Source of the DNA: Pseudomonas guariconensis
Lineage (GTDB): Bacteria > Pseudomonadota > Gammaproteobacteria > Pseudomonadales > Pseudomonadaceae
Length of the DNA: 64,000 bases
Direction: 5' to 3'
Assembly (NCBI RefSeq): GCF_015680235.1
Contig: NZ_JADLJL010000002.1
Location: forward strand, 62,001 to 126,000
Position numbers and translations under genes: made by a program. Shown here in pieces: positions 18,452 through 26,955 of this stretch (position 1 is the first letter of the stretch; each line of letters opens with the position of its first letter). The notes beneath the pieces are model-generated. The model worked only from the letters and a program-made list of their open reading frames with translations, searched no databases and had not been told where the DNA came from.

Positions 18452-18741
18452 GATTGCACCTCGGCGTTGTAGCGCTTGTAGCCCTCGCCGAACTCCCAGC
18501 AGTAAGTCGCCGGCCATGCACCACGGGTACCCTGCGGCACGATGTTGTACATGCAGTCGTAGGTCCCGTGGCCCGGGGTTGTCTTGATCCAGACATGCTC
18601 AGGGCCACCCAGACACCAGCCAGGGTGATCTGCAACGGCAGCCTTCATGAACTCTTCCAGGTTGTGGTGACCCTTGCTCATGCAGATGTAGGTGTCTTCG
18701 CCGACGCTACGCACATCAAGCGGATAGGTTTTGGATGGCAT
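18448..18741 (-). CDS. Hypothetical phage protein, 97 residues
   Basis: Cysteine- and Trp-containing protein starting MPSKTYPLDVRSVGEDTYIC. It has the stretch GPEHVWIKTTPGHGTYDC but no recognised motif. It overlaps the HNH gene end by 26 bp and the next gene by 4. Confidence 0.6.
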   Translation of the reverse strand: MPSKTYPLDVRSVGEDTYICMSKGHHNLEEFMKAAVADHPGWCLGGPEHVWIKTTPGHGTYDCMYNIVPQGTRGAWPATYCWEFGEGYKRYNAEVQS

Positions 18742-19114
18742 CGTTCTGCACCCTTTCGAAGTAGAAGACGACCTCGGCCCCGGTCTCGGCGATCAAGCCG
18801 TAGGCCTTGGCCAGGCGGTAGATGGGGTGGTACTGGTTGAGGCTGTTGACGTGTCCTGCCAGCCAGCGGCGCCAGTCCTCAAGCTGCATGCGGTGCTTGC
18901 TCAGGTTGCAGGGCACGCAGGCGGGCATCATGTTGGCCAGGTTGTGGTTGGCTGGCCGGAGGGCCGGGACCGTCTTCGCCGCTTCGCCAGTGTTGCGGAC
19001 GACTGGCTCGAAATGGTCGGCGTGCCAGCGCTCGCCCAAGGCGTTGCCGCAGTAGGCGCAGCGGCCGCCGTATTTCAGGCGGATCTGCTCACGCTCAGCT
19101 TTCTTCAGGCGCAC
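18716..19114 (-). CDS. HNH endonuclease
   Basis: Phage HNH nuclease, 132 residues from the GTG at 19114. Zinc-finger Cys pairs CAYCGN and CVPCNLSKH frame the catalytic HADHFEPV and the N of the HNH core (RPANHNLANMMPACVPCN). The GTG start is preferred because AAGGAG (19120-19125) is 5 bases upstream; an ATG at 19156 would add 14 residues. A role in packaging or DNA processing is possible; it is not near the terminase. Confidence 0.8.
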   Translation of the reverse strand: MRLKKAEREQIRLKYGGRCAYCGNALGERWHADHFEPVVRNTGEAAKTVPALRPANHNLANMMPACVPCNLSKHRMQLEDWRRWLAGHVNSLNQYHPIYRLAKAYGLIAETGAEVVFYFERVQNDAIQNLSA

Positions 19115-19295
19115 GGGTGCTCCTTGGCCGCCATATCGCGGCAGTGAGTTGTACAAGTGGTTGGGTTCGGTACAAGAAAATCGGCCGGTGGTCCGATTCA
19201 GTTCTCAAGCTGCGATACCGAGATTGCGTCTCGCCTCGCTTTGGCTATGGTGAGAGTTCACCCGTGGCATACAACTAAAATCGTAGGAGGCCGAC

Positions 19296-19595
19296 ATGAG
19301 GATTCGCGGTGAAGTTTTCTGGGAGTGGGCTGATCCAACGCTTCACCACCGAACTCATGACGAAGAACTCGAGGATGGAACGGTCATTGATGTTCAGGTG
19401 CGATTGTCGCGGACGGGTACGACGCAGATGTTCATCGGCGTGTATTCGCCAAACGGGTTGGCGATCCACGAAGAAGCTTTCGATTCCCGACCTGGCGAGT
19501 CAATGACCAGGGCGCTGGCCTGGGGAGTGGGGCGGGCTCGCCGGATCGCCACCGATACCCAGCCGAAATTCGATAAAGTCGCCTGCTCGAAATAG
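19296..19595 (+). CDS. Small orphan gene on the opposite strand
   Basis: The 99-residue protein starts MRIRGEVFWEWADPTLHHRT and has the strong site TAGGAGG (19284-19290). It runs against the leftward operon in a gap left by its neighbours, so it must have its own promoter and may be expressed in the lysogen. The RALAWGVGRARRIA segment is basic. Unknown function. Confidence 0.65.
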   Translation: MRIRGEVFWEWADPTLHHRTHDEELEDGTVIDVQVRLSRTGTTQMFIGVYSPNGLAIHEEAFDSRPGESMTRALAWGVGRARRIATDTQPKFDKVACSK

Positions 19596-19642
19596 AGGGG
19601 ACAGGGGCTACAGCTGAGTGGAGTACTTTTGTACTCCAGTGG

Positions 19643-20506
19643 TCAGGAGGGCTTGCGATCCAGGGCGGCGCGGGCTTGCCAGTCATTCCATCTGGTTTGC
19701 ATAGTCCTGCATTCATACTCATCATGACGGACTGGGTGGCGCTTAAGTTCTGAATCAATTGGGCGTCCGGTCGTGAGGATTACATGCCTTTCAAAATCCG
19801 CCCGCTCGTCGATCTCAACCGGCGCGCTCGGCTCTGCGCTGGCGGATAGGGACTTGATCTTGTCTGCCAATTGCAGATAGCTGGTTCCTGCCGCATCGCC
19901 TCGGCCAGATTCATATTCAACTGCCGGTAGGGCCTCACGCAGCAGCGCATCCCGCTCGGCCAGCTGAGTGCGCAAATTTTCTATCTCCGCCTCTTGCTCC
20001 CGCAAACCCCGCCACTTGAGGTCATTGTTTTTGACAATCTCCAACTCGTCGCGCAGCCTCTCAACCTCGGCAGGATCGGCGTGGGCATAGACCTTCATAT
20101 CGTCAATTATGTGAGGGTCGCCGATTGGGGTAAAAACGATGCGCTCGTTGTAGTCTCGTACCAGTGTGCCGATGGCATCGCCCTGGTGCAGCTCGGCTGG
20201 AACGCTACCAGTCATCGGACCCAAGCCAACAATCGGCAGCCCAGTATCCGCCGCATCCCTCTCTGCCTCTTCTCTGGTCCACCAGAAGGCAGTACCAACC
20301 ATCCAGGCTATTGGCTCGGGGTGGTGCTGCGGTTCTGCGTGCGTTTCGCGGTAGCCCGCCAGGAACAGCAGGTAGTCGCTGTGGGTGCGCTGGTCTTCGA
20401 AGCCGGAGCTGTCCTTGCGCAGCTCTTCCTCGCCCAGGCCGAGCGGGTTGAGCCTGATGAACACATCGCGTGGGTCGGTGTTGCTGGATCGGTTTTCTGT
20501 GGGCAT
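19643..20506 (-). CDS. Ea22-like phage protein with central coiled coil
   Basis: The 287-residue protein has an N-terminal globular part, a heptad-rich centre (ERLRDELEIV to LRTQLAERDALLREALP, about 140-185) and a C-terminal domain with paired Trp (WNDWQARAAL) seen in many lambdoid Ea-type accessory proteins. Start MPTENRSSNTD at 20506 has GAGG upstream. Role unknown. It follows the methyltransferase by 8 bp. Confidence 0.6.
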   Translation of the reverse strand: MPTENRSSNTDPRDVFIRLNPLGLGEEELRKDSSGFEDQRTHSDYLLFLAGYRETHAEPQHHPEPIAWMVGTAFWWTREEAERDAADTGLPIVGLGPMTGSVPAELHQGDAIGTLVRDYNERIVFTPIGDPHIIDDMKVYAHADPAEVERLRDELEIVKNNDLKWRGLREQEAEIENLRTQLAERDALLREALPAVEYESGRGDAAGTSYLQLADKIKSLSASAEPSAPVEIDERADFERHVILTTGRPIDSELKRHPVRHDEYECRTMQTRWNDWQARAALDRKPS

Positions 20507-20514
20507 GGGATACC

Positions 20515-21912
20515 TCAATCGAGACGTTCAAGTTGTTGTTGGATGCGCCGGCCGATCCAGCGGACGACGAAGACGGCCTTGCTGTTGCCGATCGCTTTGT
20601 AGCGCGGGCCGTCTGCCGCCGCTTGCAAGCACTGCTCAAAGGTCATTCGCCCGCCACGCATCAGGTACCGGGCATAATCGGCCTCAAGCTTCTCGGGTCG
20701 GATGGCACGGCCATAAGGGATAAGGGTGTGATCATCAGGAAAACCCTGAAGGCGCTCGCACTCCCGAGGTGTGAGCCGCCGTACAAAGCTTCCTTCCCGG
20801 ACCATTGGCTGGCCGCGCCCGGTACCGTCTTCGCTGGCGTCGAAGCCCTCGGCCTTCAGCGTGTGGGTGATCTCGCCTGTGATGCATACCGCGACCTGGC
20901 CACCGGCGTTGGGGTGGCTGGCGCCGTGACCCATGGCACGAAGCGTCGGGGCAAGGTCGCCGGCATCGGCGCCATGGTCCTTGCAACTGAAGGCGAGCAG
21001 GGCGTTCTCCTGGCCGTTGTTCCGACCCAGCGTGTGGGCCATGCCATGCAGCACGTCAGGGTCCTGCGTACCGTGAACCACCAGCATGCCGCTCTCGGCG
21101 TCCTGTTGGGTGGCACTGCCTGCTGCCTTACCGTTTGCCTGGAGGGTCCCAGCTATTAGTTGTCCCGCGGCAGCTTCATCTGCTCCGAATCGCCATCCGC
21201 CACCAGGCGAAGTGCCTCCGAGAGTTCCGATGGTAGTGTTCGCCCCCTCACCTCGGCGCGGCGGAGTATCCCGGCGCAGGCCCTCTCGCTCAAAAAGTAC
21301 TTCGAGGGGATCGAACCCTGTTCGAGCACTTGCGACAACGAACACACGGCGGCGTCGTTGGGCCAGGCCGAAATATTGGGCATCCAGAATCCGCCATGCG
21401 GCTGTTCGCGTGGGTCCATACACACAACCAGCGTCCTTCCATTTGCCCCCTGGCGGCTGGAGTTCTTCGGATTCGCCCACCAGGGCGCCGAGGAAGCAGC
21501 CAAACGCGTTGCCTTTGTCGGAGAGGACGCCGGGGACGTTTTCCCAGAGGCAGACGGCCTCGGGCTGACCGTGCATGGTTCGAACATGGTCAATTGCATC
21601 GAACAACTCCACGTATTTGATGGTGAGAGCGCCGCGGGGATCGGCGAGGCCTTCTCGCATCCCGGCCACGCTGAAGGCCTGGCAGGGCGTGCCTCCGACC
21701 AGCACCTCAGGCGCCGGGATCTTGCCGGACAGCACCATGGCAGCCAGGCGGGTCATGTCGCCGTGGTTCGGCGTCTCGGGGTAGTGGTAGGCCAGCACGG
21801 CGCATGGGAACGGCTCGATCTCAGCGTACCAGTCGGCACGCCAGCCCAGCGGGTGCCAGGCCACGGTCGCAGCTTCAATGCCGCTGCAGACGCTTCCGTA
21901 GGTGATGGGCAT
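20515..21912 (-). CDS. DNA (cytosine-5) methyltransferase
   Basis: Methylates cytosine in DNA using S-adenosylmethionine. The 465-residue enzyme has motif I SVCSGIEAA near residue 7, motif IV GGTPCQAFS with the catalytic Cys77, motif VI ENVPG, motif VIII QRRRRVF near 190, and motifs IX-X near the end (ECERLQGFP and YKAIGNS). No restriction enzyme lies next to it, so it is an orphan phage enzyme that probably protects the phage genome from host restriction. Its target sequence cannot be read from the protein. Confidence 0.9.
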   Translation of the reverse strand: MPITYGSVCSGIEAATVAWHPLGWRADWYAEIEPFPCAVLAYHYPETPNHGDMTRLAAMVLSGKIPAPEVLVGGTPCQAFSVAGMREGLADPRGALTIKYVELFDAIDHVRTMHGQPEAVCLWENVPGVLSDKGNAFGCFLGALVGESEELQPPGGKWKDAGCVYGPTRTAAWRILDAQYFGLAQRRRRVFVVASARTGFDPLEVLFEREGLRRDTPPRRGEGANTTIGTLGGTSPGGGWRFGADEAAAGQLIAGTLQANGKAAGSATQQDAESGMLVVHGTQDPDVLHGMAHTLGRNNGQENALLAFSCKDHGADAGDLAPTLRAMGHGASHPNAGGQVAVCITGEITHTLKAEGFDASEDGTGRGQPMVREGSFVRRLTPRECERLQGFPDDHTLIPYGRAIRPEKLEADYARYLMRGGRMTFEQCLQAAADGPRYKAIGNSKAVFVVRWIGRRIQQQLERLD

Positions 21913-21923
21913 AGGATCTCCGG

Positions 21924-22687
21924 TCAGGCGCGGGCGATGATGTCGGCCTCGGCCAGCTCGCAGAAGAAGGAGCAGGCGGGCAACTTCTCGTTGCGGCGCA
22001 CTGGGCCATCGCCAAGGTCGCGAAGTGAGAAGCGCACGTTGGTGGTGCGATTGCGGAAGAGGTATGAGCCTTCACCCAAGTCATCCTGAATAGCGCACAG
22101 CGCCTCGTACTGCTCTGGGAAGTCCTGACGGATCGCCCGGAAGTAACCTTCGCCGCCCTTCACGCAGCCGATGCAATTGGCGTTGTCGTAGCCCATGCGG
22201 TACATGAGTGGAAGCTCAATGCCGGCACGCAGAACCATCGCCTTGCAATCCTCTTTGCCCAATCTTTGTCGATCAATGGGGCAATGACTGGGCGATCAGG
22301 GTTTCGGTCTCGGAAGTCCTCAAGCCGGTCAGCCTCTTCGGCTGTGTAACCAAGGACCATCACATCGCCGGCCTGGTTAAAGGTGCTCAGCAAATTTCTC
22401 TTGAGCAGCCTGCTGCAAGGCGCGCCGTTCGGGCCGCGCATGAAGCGCTTGCGCCGAAATACCTCATGAGCGTCGGCGCCGTACTTCTCGTCTCGCAGCA
22501 CGGTGATGGACTGACCGAACCAGGCTTCGCAGTCCTGGGCGAACCGGCGGTTGTCCTCATGCTCGTTGGCCAGGAATGCGTTGATGATCTGCACGTTGTG
22601 CGTGCTGCCGTACTCAGCCAGGGCCAGCTTGGTGGCCACCGCCGAAGCGGCGCCGCAACTGAACTGACAGACGATTCGATTGGACAT
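21924..22687 (-). pseudogene. PAPS-reductase-like phage protein, broken by a frameshift
   Basis: Two frames encode parts of one protein. The N-terminal part starts MSNRIVCQFSCGAASAVATK (P-loop-like SGGxxS region of adenine-nucleotide alpha hydrolases) and reads to LIDKDW near 22262. The C-terminal part continues in the other frame with GKEDCKAMVLRAGIELPLMY and the Cys pair NCIGC, ending at 21924. Adding one base near 22261 (GATTGGG to GATTTGGG) restores a continuous IDKDLGKEDC. It is a mutation, a sequencing error or, less likely, recoding. Related phage proteins may take part in DNA modification. Confidence 0.75.
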
Positions 22688-22769
22688 GGTGGGTCCTCGC
22701 CGGGGTGGCGTGATTCGTTTATGTGGGGTATTTAGTCGACAAGCGGCATGGGGCCGCATCGGAGCAAAC

Positions 22770-22985
22770 GTGAACACGAAGGAACTGAAGAAGTTTTTAC
22801 GGATACCAGACAAGCATGAGTTCAGGTCCGGCGACGGTGTCATGGAAATCACCGCCGGCGTCGAAACCTGGAACTACTACGAGATAGATGAGAATGGGAA
22901 GACTGTCGCTCACTACCTGATCGTTGAAACCTATGATCATGAGGGTGGTGGAAGTTTGACCTGGAAGAAAACCAAAAAAGGGTGA
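22770..22985 (+). CDS. Small opposite-strand phage gene, 71 residues
   Basis: Read from the GTG at 22770, 5 bases after GGAG (22761-22764), it starts MNTKELKKFLRIPDKHEFRS and ends in a basic tail KKTKKG. An upstream in-frame ATG would overlap the convergent gene. Like 19296-19595 it opposes the leftward operon. Unknown function. Confidence 0.5.
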   Translation: MNTKELKKFLRIPDKHEFRSGDGVMEITAGVETWNYYEIDENGKTVAHYLIVETYDHEGGGSLTWKKTKKG

Positions 22986-23116
22986 GCCCCAGTTCTCACG
23001 CTGTTGGCTTGGTGTCGTGAAACACATCTATCTGCGAGACGCCGTGCGAGCAGGCGCCTCCCTCGCCGGGTCGGCGTTATCGTTGAATAGGGGAAGGCGC
23101 TGGCGGGCAGCGCGGG

Positions 23117-23455
23117 TCAGGCGGCTGGGCGTTCGATTTCGTCGCAGGCGTCTTGGTCTGGATCTGATACGATGCTGCGCACGCTGGCGTCATAGAAGGC
23201 CTGCACCACATCTTCGCTAAGTAAGATTTCGTGGCGCATCATCAGGAATTTGGCCAGTTCGTCATCGGCCATGGCGTCCATCTTGAGGATCGCCATCTGC
23301 AGCACTTCGTTGATCGGCATGTCATCGGCGCGCTGGCAGATACGCTCCATCGCCTGATGGATGCCGGGCCTAACCCGATGCCTCAGCGCCTTCTCGTCGA
23401 ACTTGAGCCGCTTCTTCTCGGCGTTGTCATTACGCTGCTGCTGCGTCAGAGCCAT
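23117..23455 (-). CDS. Hypothetical phage protein, 112 residues
   Basis: Helical protein starting MALTQQQRNDNAEKKRLKFD, with a possible RHH-like or dimerising part RHRVRPGIHQAMERIC. GGAG precedes the ATG pair at 23458/23455. It overlaps the upstream gene by about 26 bp. No family recognised. Confidence 0.6.
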   Translation of the reverse strand: MALTQQQRNDNAEKKRLKFDEKALRHRVRPGIHQAMERICQRADDMPINEVLQMAILKMDAMADDELAKFLMMRHEILLSEDVVQAFYDASVRSIVSDPDQDACDEIERPAA

Positions 23456-23795
23456 CATCTTCTCCATTACGCACAAAGCGGGTGCCCGGCCCTATGTCGA
23501 GCAGGTCGCACACCCGGTTGATGATCTTGAGCGCGGCGTCGAACACCATGGCGTCGTCCGGCTCGCGGGCCAGGCGTTTCATGTTCGGCTGGTGCTCGAG
23601 GCAGACTTTGTCGACCAGGCGCCGGGCCAGCCTGCGCAGGTGGTCGGCGCTGTCGTGCACCCGCAGGCTCAGCGCAAAGGCCAGGGCCACATCATCAGGC
23701 CGGTACTGGCCGCCGCTGCGGGTGATGTACAGCTTCTTCACCGGACGATTCATCCAGGCCGGCAGGGTTACCACTCCAGAAGGTGCTTTCTGCAT
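23430..23795 (-). CDS. Hypothetical phage protein, 121 residues
   Basis: Basic and helical, starting MQKAPSGVVTLPAWMNRPVK. It contains SADHLRRLARRLVDKVC and a C-terminal amphipathic helix DAALKIINRVCDLLDIG. CGGAG lies before the ATG. No recognised domain. Confidence 0.6.
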   Translation of the reverse strand: MQKAPSGVVTLPAWMNRPVKKLYITRSGGQYRPDDVALAFALSLRVHDSADHLRRLARRLVDKVCLEHQPNMKRLAREPDDAMVFDAALKIINRVCDLLDIGPGTRFVRNGEDDGSDAAAA

Positions 23796-23876
23796 GTCTT
23801 CGCTCCGATAGGCCGCTTGGCGGCAGGTGGAACTGTTCTTGCCGCCTGCGCTGGCGGACCAGGCTGTTGATCCGCC

Positions 23877-24029
23877 TCATGGGTGGCACACCTCAATGGG
23901 CGCTTTCTTCGTAGAGCCAGAGGGCATGACAACGAGGAGACGATTGTTACCTCGGTATACGCCCCAAGGCTGGCCAGTGGATCTGGCCATGGCCGCCGCA
24001 TACTTCACGGCTGGCACAGGCTGAGACAT
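23877..24029 (-). CDS. Small phage protein, 50 residues
   Basis: Reads MSQPVPAVKYAAAMARSTGQ and ends PIEVCHP. The compact pattern GQPWGVYRGNNRLLVVMPSG looks like a small folded beta protein. Too short to be sure; the frame is intact and lies in an otherwise empty 240-bp gap on the operon strand. Confidence 0.5.
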   Translation of the reverse strand: MSQPVPAVKYAAAMARSTGQPWGVYRGNNRLLVVMPSGSTKKAPIEVCHP

Positions 24030-24043
24030 GGTGGCGATCATGC

Positions 24044-24556
24044 CTACCCCCGATTCCGCTGTAGCGGGAAATCAATGCCAAAATCATCTAGGATCCGGAC
24101 GAGCCGACAGTTGCCAATACCCAGCTCAGCCGTGGTCCGGCACCTGGACTTGCCAGAATCACGCAGGGCAATGATCTTGTCGGCCAGTTCGCGATCCTCC
24201 TGGCTCGGTTCGGCATTTACCTTCGCCGGTCTGGCTGACTTGGGCGGGTTGAAGAATCTGAATCCTCCCCGCGCCGCTACGCCCCATAGAGCGGTCTTGG
24301 TTTCGCCCAGCAGCTTTGCGACCTCGCTGCAGGTCATGGTCTTGGCGAGCTCTTCGATCTGAGCTGTGCGGGCCTTGGCGCGGTTTTTGCGCTCGCCGCC
24401 GCGCTCCTGATTGATTGGCTTGGCCCGCTTTGGCTTTGGTTCGGGGTGCTTGCGCTGCCGAAAAGGCACGTATTCGAAGCCCTCAAGCACTACGAGCTGG
24501 CCGCCAGACGCGAAGAAGGCAGCCTTCGCTGCCTCCAGGTCGATTGATTGGTTCAC
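24044..24556 (-). CDS. Phage DNA-binding protein with repeated HTH-like segments
   Basis: The 170-residue protein has a basic middle part and two HTH-like stretches: IEELAKTMTCSEVAKLLGET near residues 67-86 and a C-terminal one with GKSRCRTTAELGIGNCRLVR. GTG start at 24556 with AAGGAG 7 bases upstream. Its start overlaps the stop of the upstream gene. A regulatory or recombination-accessory role is possible. Confidence 0.6.
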   Translation of the reverse strand: MNQSIDLEAAKAAFFASGGQLVVLEGFEYVPFRQRKHPEPKPKRAKPINQERGGERKNRAKARTAQIEELAKTMTCSEVAKLLGETKTALWGVAARGGFRFFNPPKSARPAKVNAEPSQEDRELADKIIALRDSGKSRCRTTAELGIGNCRLVRILDDFGIDFPLQRNRG

Positions 24557-25380
24557 CCTTCACTCCTTTGCGCCTCAGTCAGGGCGGCATTGAGGTCTGC
24601 GGTTTGGCTTTCTGCCGGCTTGATGGAGAAGAAATCTCCCACTGCGGCCTGCCCGTTCTTGATGCTGTTGAACACGCCGCGCAGAGAGGCGATTTCCTCG
24701 GGCAGGATCTCGTCCAGGCTCTTGTTGAGATAGGCACGCAGGTGCTTCTCGGTCACGCCTTGCTGGGCGAATGCGTCGACCAGGGCGCGGACACGGTCAG
24801 TAAGTGGCAGGCTGGTGTCGCCGGCCAGTGTCTTGCGGCACTGGAAAACGGCAGCTTCGACCAGATCCGGCGGCAGGATGGCCAGCAGTCGTGCACGTAG
24901 GCGGCGACCGCCCATGTTCGCGGTGATCTCGTAGATGTCACGCTCTTCGGTCAGGGCTTGTCCACCGCCGCGCTTGTCACGGATGTGGCGAACGGTGAAT
25001 TTCTGCGACGAGTAAGTGTTCGTTTCCAGGTCCCAGGCATAGGCCTCCATCTCACTGTTGCCTTGCTGGCGACTCAGCTCGCGGATGCCGTACTCAATGT
25101 TGCCCCAGCACCGGGCCAGCTCTTCGGCCAAGCGGATTGATGGGCCGGAAACGGTCTGGCCACCGCGCGGGTAGGCGTACTCGCCGGACGCCGCCAAGCT
25201 AGGCCGGCTGCACGAGTTCATGATCTTGCTGTAGGCAAGGGCCTCGTCGCGTGGGAATCTTTTGGCCAGCAGCAGCTTGCCCTGGGCTTCGGTCACGGCC
25301 CGGCTCTGTTCGATGTTCACAGTGCCGTGGTTCACGTGCTCCGCCATGCCGCGCGGGGCGAATGGGTTGATATCGGTCAT
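24553..25380 (-). CDS. Candidate phage single-strand annealing protein
   Basis: The 275-residue protein lies directly downstream of the RecE-like exonuclease gene and overlaps it by 4 bp, the position of RecT or Bet in other phages. Visible features: SGPSIRLAEELARCWGNIEY (residues 73-92), a strand-rich middle with RHIRDKRGGG, and a C-terminal helical part LPLTDRVRALVDAFAQQGVT. I do not see a clear RecT, Erf or Sak signature, so the role is inferred from the pairing. Start MTDINPFAPRGMAEHVNHG. Confidence 0.55.
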   Translation of the reverse strand: MTDINPFAPRGMAEHVNHGTVNIEQSRAVTEAQGKLLLAKRFPRDEALAYSKIMNSCSRPSLAASGEYAYPRGGQTVSGPSIRLAEELARCWGNIEYGIRELSRQQGNSEMEAYAWDLETNTYSSQKFTVRHIRDKRGGGQALTEERDIYEITANMGGRRLRARLLAILPPDLVEAAVFQCRKTLAGDTSLPLTDRVRALVDAFAQQGVTEKHLRAYLNKSLDEILPEEIASLRGVFNSIKNGQAAVGDFFSIKPAESQTADLNAALTEAQRSEG

Positions 25381-26189
25381 AGCTTGTCCTTCGCCCAGTA
25401 GGGCAGCGTGAGGGTTTCGATGGCCGGCCACTCGTTGTGCCGAAGGCAGTCGGCGTAGACTTCGATGTTGCGGTGATACTCGGTTCGGCCAGCAGCCTTG
25501 GCCTCGAAGTCCATGGTGAATAGGCGAACTGGGTATTTGCCGCATTCAATGCTGGTGCTCACGACCAGGAACACGAACGCGGCCGGCGCCTCGCCAAAGT
25601 GCGCTGCGTAGCCGTCGCTGTAGTAGCTGTCCTGAACGTGATAGCGGTAGTCGTAGAACGACCTGGCGAACTTGCTCATATCGGCCGTGGTCTTCAGGTC
25701 CAGGATCCAGCCAAGGCGTTCGATGGTCTTGTCTGGCCGGCAGCGGCACAGCACTCCTTCGCGCTCGTCATTCCAGTAGATGCTTGCCTCGGCGTCACCC
25801 TGCGTTTCGAGCAAGAATCGGGCGTGGGGGTGGGCCATTACGCTTTCGCGGATCAGGCCAATCTTCCTGCCGTCCTCTGCCGACAGAACGGTCTGACCGG
25901 TGAGCGTGGATTCGAACTCTTCCCACTTTTCCTTGCCGGCCTTGGTATTGCGCGGCGCATCCGCAGGGCCGACTGCGTACTCGGCGGTGTAGCGCTCTGG
26001 CTCCAGCAGCAGGGCGTGCACTGCATCGCCAAAGTCAAGCGACTTCTTCTTCTCCGGATCTTCCGGCGCCGCTTTGCTCCACTGGAACAAGGCCGGGGCT
26101 TTGGCGATCAGGTCGAGCTGCGACTTGGAAACGCCGTCGCCGCCGTGGTACGCCTCGTTGCTGAGGTCGCGGTAGTATCCGGGTTGCAT
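25377..26189 (-). CDS. RecE-like exonuclease (PD-(D/E)XK)
   Basis: Double-strand DNA exonuclease of the phage recombination pair, 270 residues. The start MQPGYYRDLSNEAYHGGDGV and SKSQLDLIAKAP match the C-terminal nuclease part of RecE (exonuclease VIII). The active site is seen as RCRPDKTIERLGWILDLKTT, with Asp and Lys of the DxK motif, and a downstream QDSYYSDGY helix. The long N-terminal region of E. coli RecE is absent, as in most phage versions. Confidence 0.85.
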   Translation of the reverse strand: MQPGYYRDLSNEAYHGGDGVSKSQLDLIAKAPALFQWSKAAPEDPEKKKSLDFGDAVHALLLEPERYTAEYAVGPADAPRNTKAGKEKWEEFESTLTGQTVLSAEDGRKIGLIRESVMAHPHARFLLETQGDAEASIYWNDEREGVLCRCRPDKTIERLGWILDLKTTADMSKFARSFYDYRYHVQDSYYSDGYAAHFGEAPAAFVFLVVSTSIECGKYPVRLFTMDFEAKAAGRTEYHRNIEVYADCLRHNEWPAIETLTLPYWAKDKL

Positions 26190-26363
26190 ATGTGAACCTC
26201 GCGCCAGGCCGGCGCCGTCATTTGAAAGGGAATCGCCAGGTCACCCAGGCACGGAGGTACGCTCCAGGCCCTGGCTGCGGTGGATGTTTGCGCGCTCTCG
26301 CCGCTTACGCTCCCGAAGGGTACGGTTATCCCCGATGGGGGCCGCCGTGCTCGGCTACGTGAT
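26190..26363. other. Non-coding gap upstream of the exonuclease gene
   Basis: About 175 bp without a convincing gene. It is GC-rich with several short inverted segments, including GCCAGG/CCTGGC around 26236-26272. It separates the exonuclease from the small membrane gene and could hold a processing or secondary promoter site. Confidence 0.3.
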
Positions 26364-26480
26364 TCAGGAAGTGATGCTGCCGGCCAGCGCGCTGGCGAGC
26401 ATGAAGACGGAGCATGCGAGGAGCATGGAGAAGGAGCCGCGCAGTATGTAGAGGCGCTTGGCTCTCTGGTAGCCGGTCAT
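26364..26480 (-). CDS. Small membrane protein, 38 residues
   Basis: Starts MTGYQRAKRLYILRGSFSML and continues with a single hydrophobic segment LLACSVFMLASALAGS. Basic N-terminus inside, so a one-pass membrane protein. The ATG overlaps the stop of the upstream gene (ATGA). Unknown function. Confidence 0.55.
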   Translation of the reverse strand: MTGYQRAKRLYILRGSFSMLLACSVFMLASALAGSITS

Positions 26481-26743
26481 GGCTTGACGCCCAGCAGCTT
26501 CAAGAGATTGAAGACTCCGCGACCAGGCCTGCCGCCGCCACGGGGAATGTACTTGCCGGTGCCTGGCCAGAAGTCAGCGACCTTGCCTTCGTGCGAAACG
26601 ATCAGGTGTGCGCCCATGTTCTTGGTTTCGAACTGGACGCCACGCTCGGCGAGGATCTCGGCGCTGCCTTGGCGGTTCTTGGCCCGACGCTCAGCGCTTT
26701 CAGCCTGCCAGCCGATTTCGGTGGTGCGCTCGATATCCCTCAT
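26477..26743 (-). CDS. Hypothetical phage protein, 88 residues
   Basis: Begins MRDIERTTEIGWQAESAERR. The C-terminal part, FETKNMGAHLIVSHEGKVAD then FWPGTGKY, looks like a small nucleic-acid- or substrate-binding fold found in many phages, where W-P-x-T-G-K-Y is conserved. Coupled to both neighbours. Confidence 0.65.
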   Translation of the reverse strand: MRDIERTTEIGWQAESAERRAKNRQGSAEILAERGVQFETKNMGAHLIVSHEGKVADFWPGTGKYIPRGGGRPGRGVFNLLKLLGVKP

Positions 26744-26955
26744 GTCCGCACCTCATAAGCCAGGGTGCACATCCCGCAGAGGTAAGCCCGGCCAGACCAC
26801 GCCGCCGGGTTCTCGATGTGAGCCAGGCGCGCCTGGTTCATGGCGTCCTCCATAGTCAGACCTTTGAACACCATCAGGATGTGGTCATCTGGCACGGCCT
26901 GGGCGACCTCTGCCACCTGCTCGTCAACGATCGACATGAAGATCGGCGTAGTCAT
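26740..26955 (-). CDS. Hypothetical phage protein, 71 residues
   Basis: Acidic protein MTTPIFMSIVDEQVAEVAQA; C-terminal Cys pair in AYLCGMCTLAYE could bind metal. Overlaps neighbours by 4 bp. Confidence 0.6.
   Translation of the reverse strand: MTTPIFMSIVDEQVAEVAQAVPDDHILMVFKGLTMEDAMNQARLAHIENPAAWSGRAYLCGMCTLAYEVRT

Noticed and set aside
23695-23880. Leftward frame starting MRRINSLVRQRRRQEQFHLP, coupled to the 50-residue gene
   Set aside because: It overlaps the start of the 121-residue gene by 101 bp, and its second half is only another frame of that gene.
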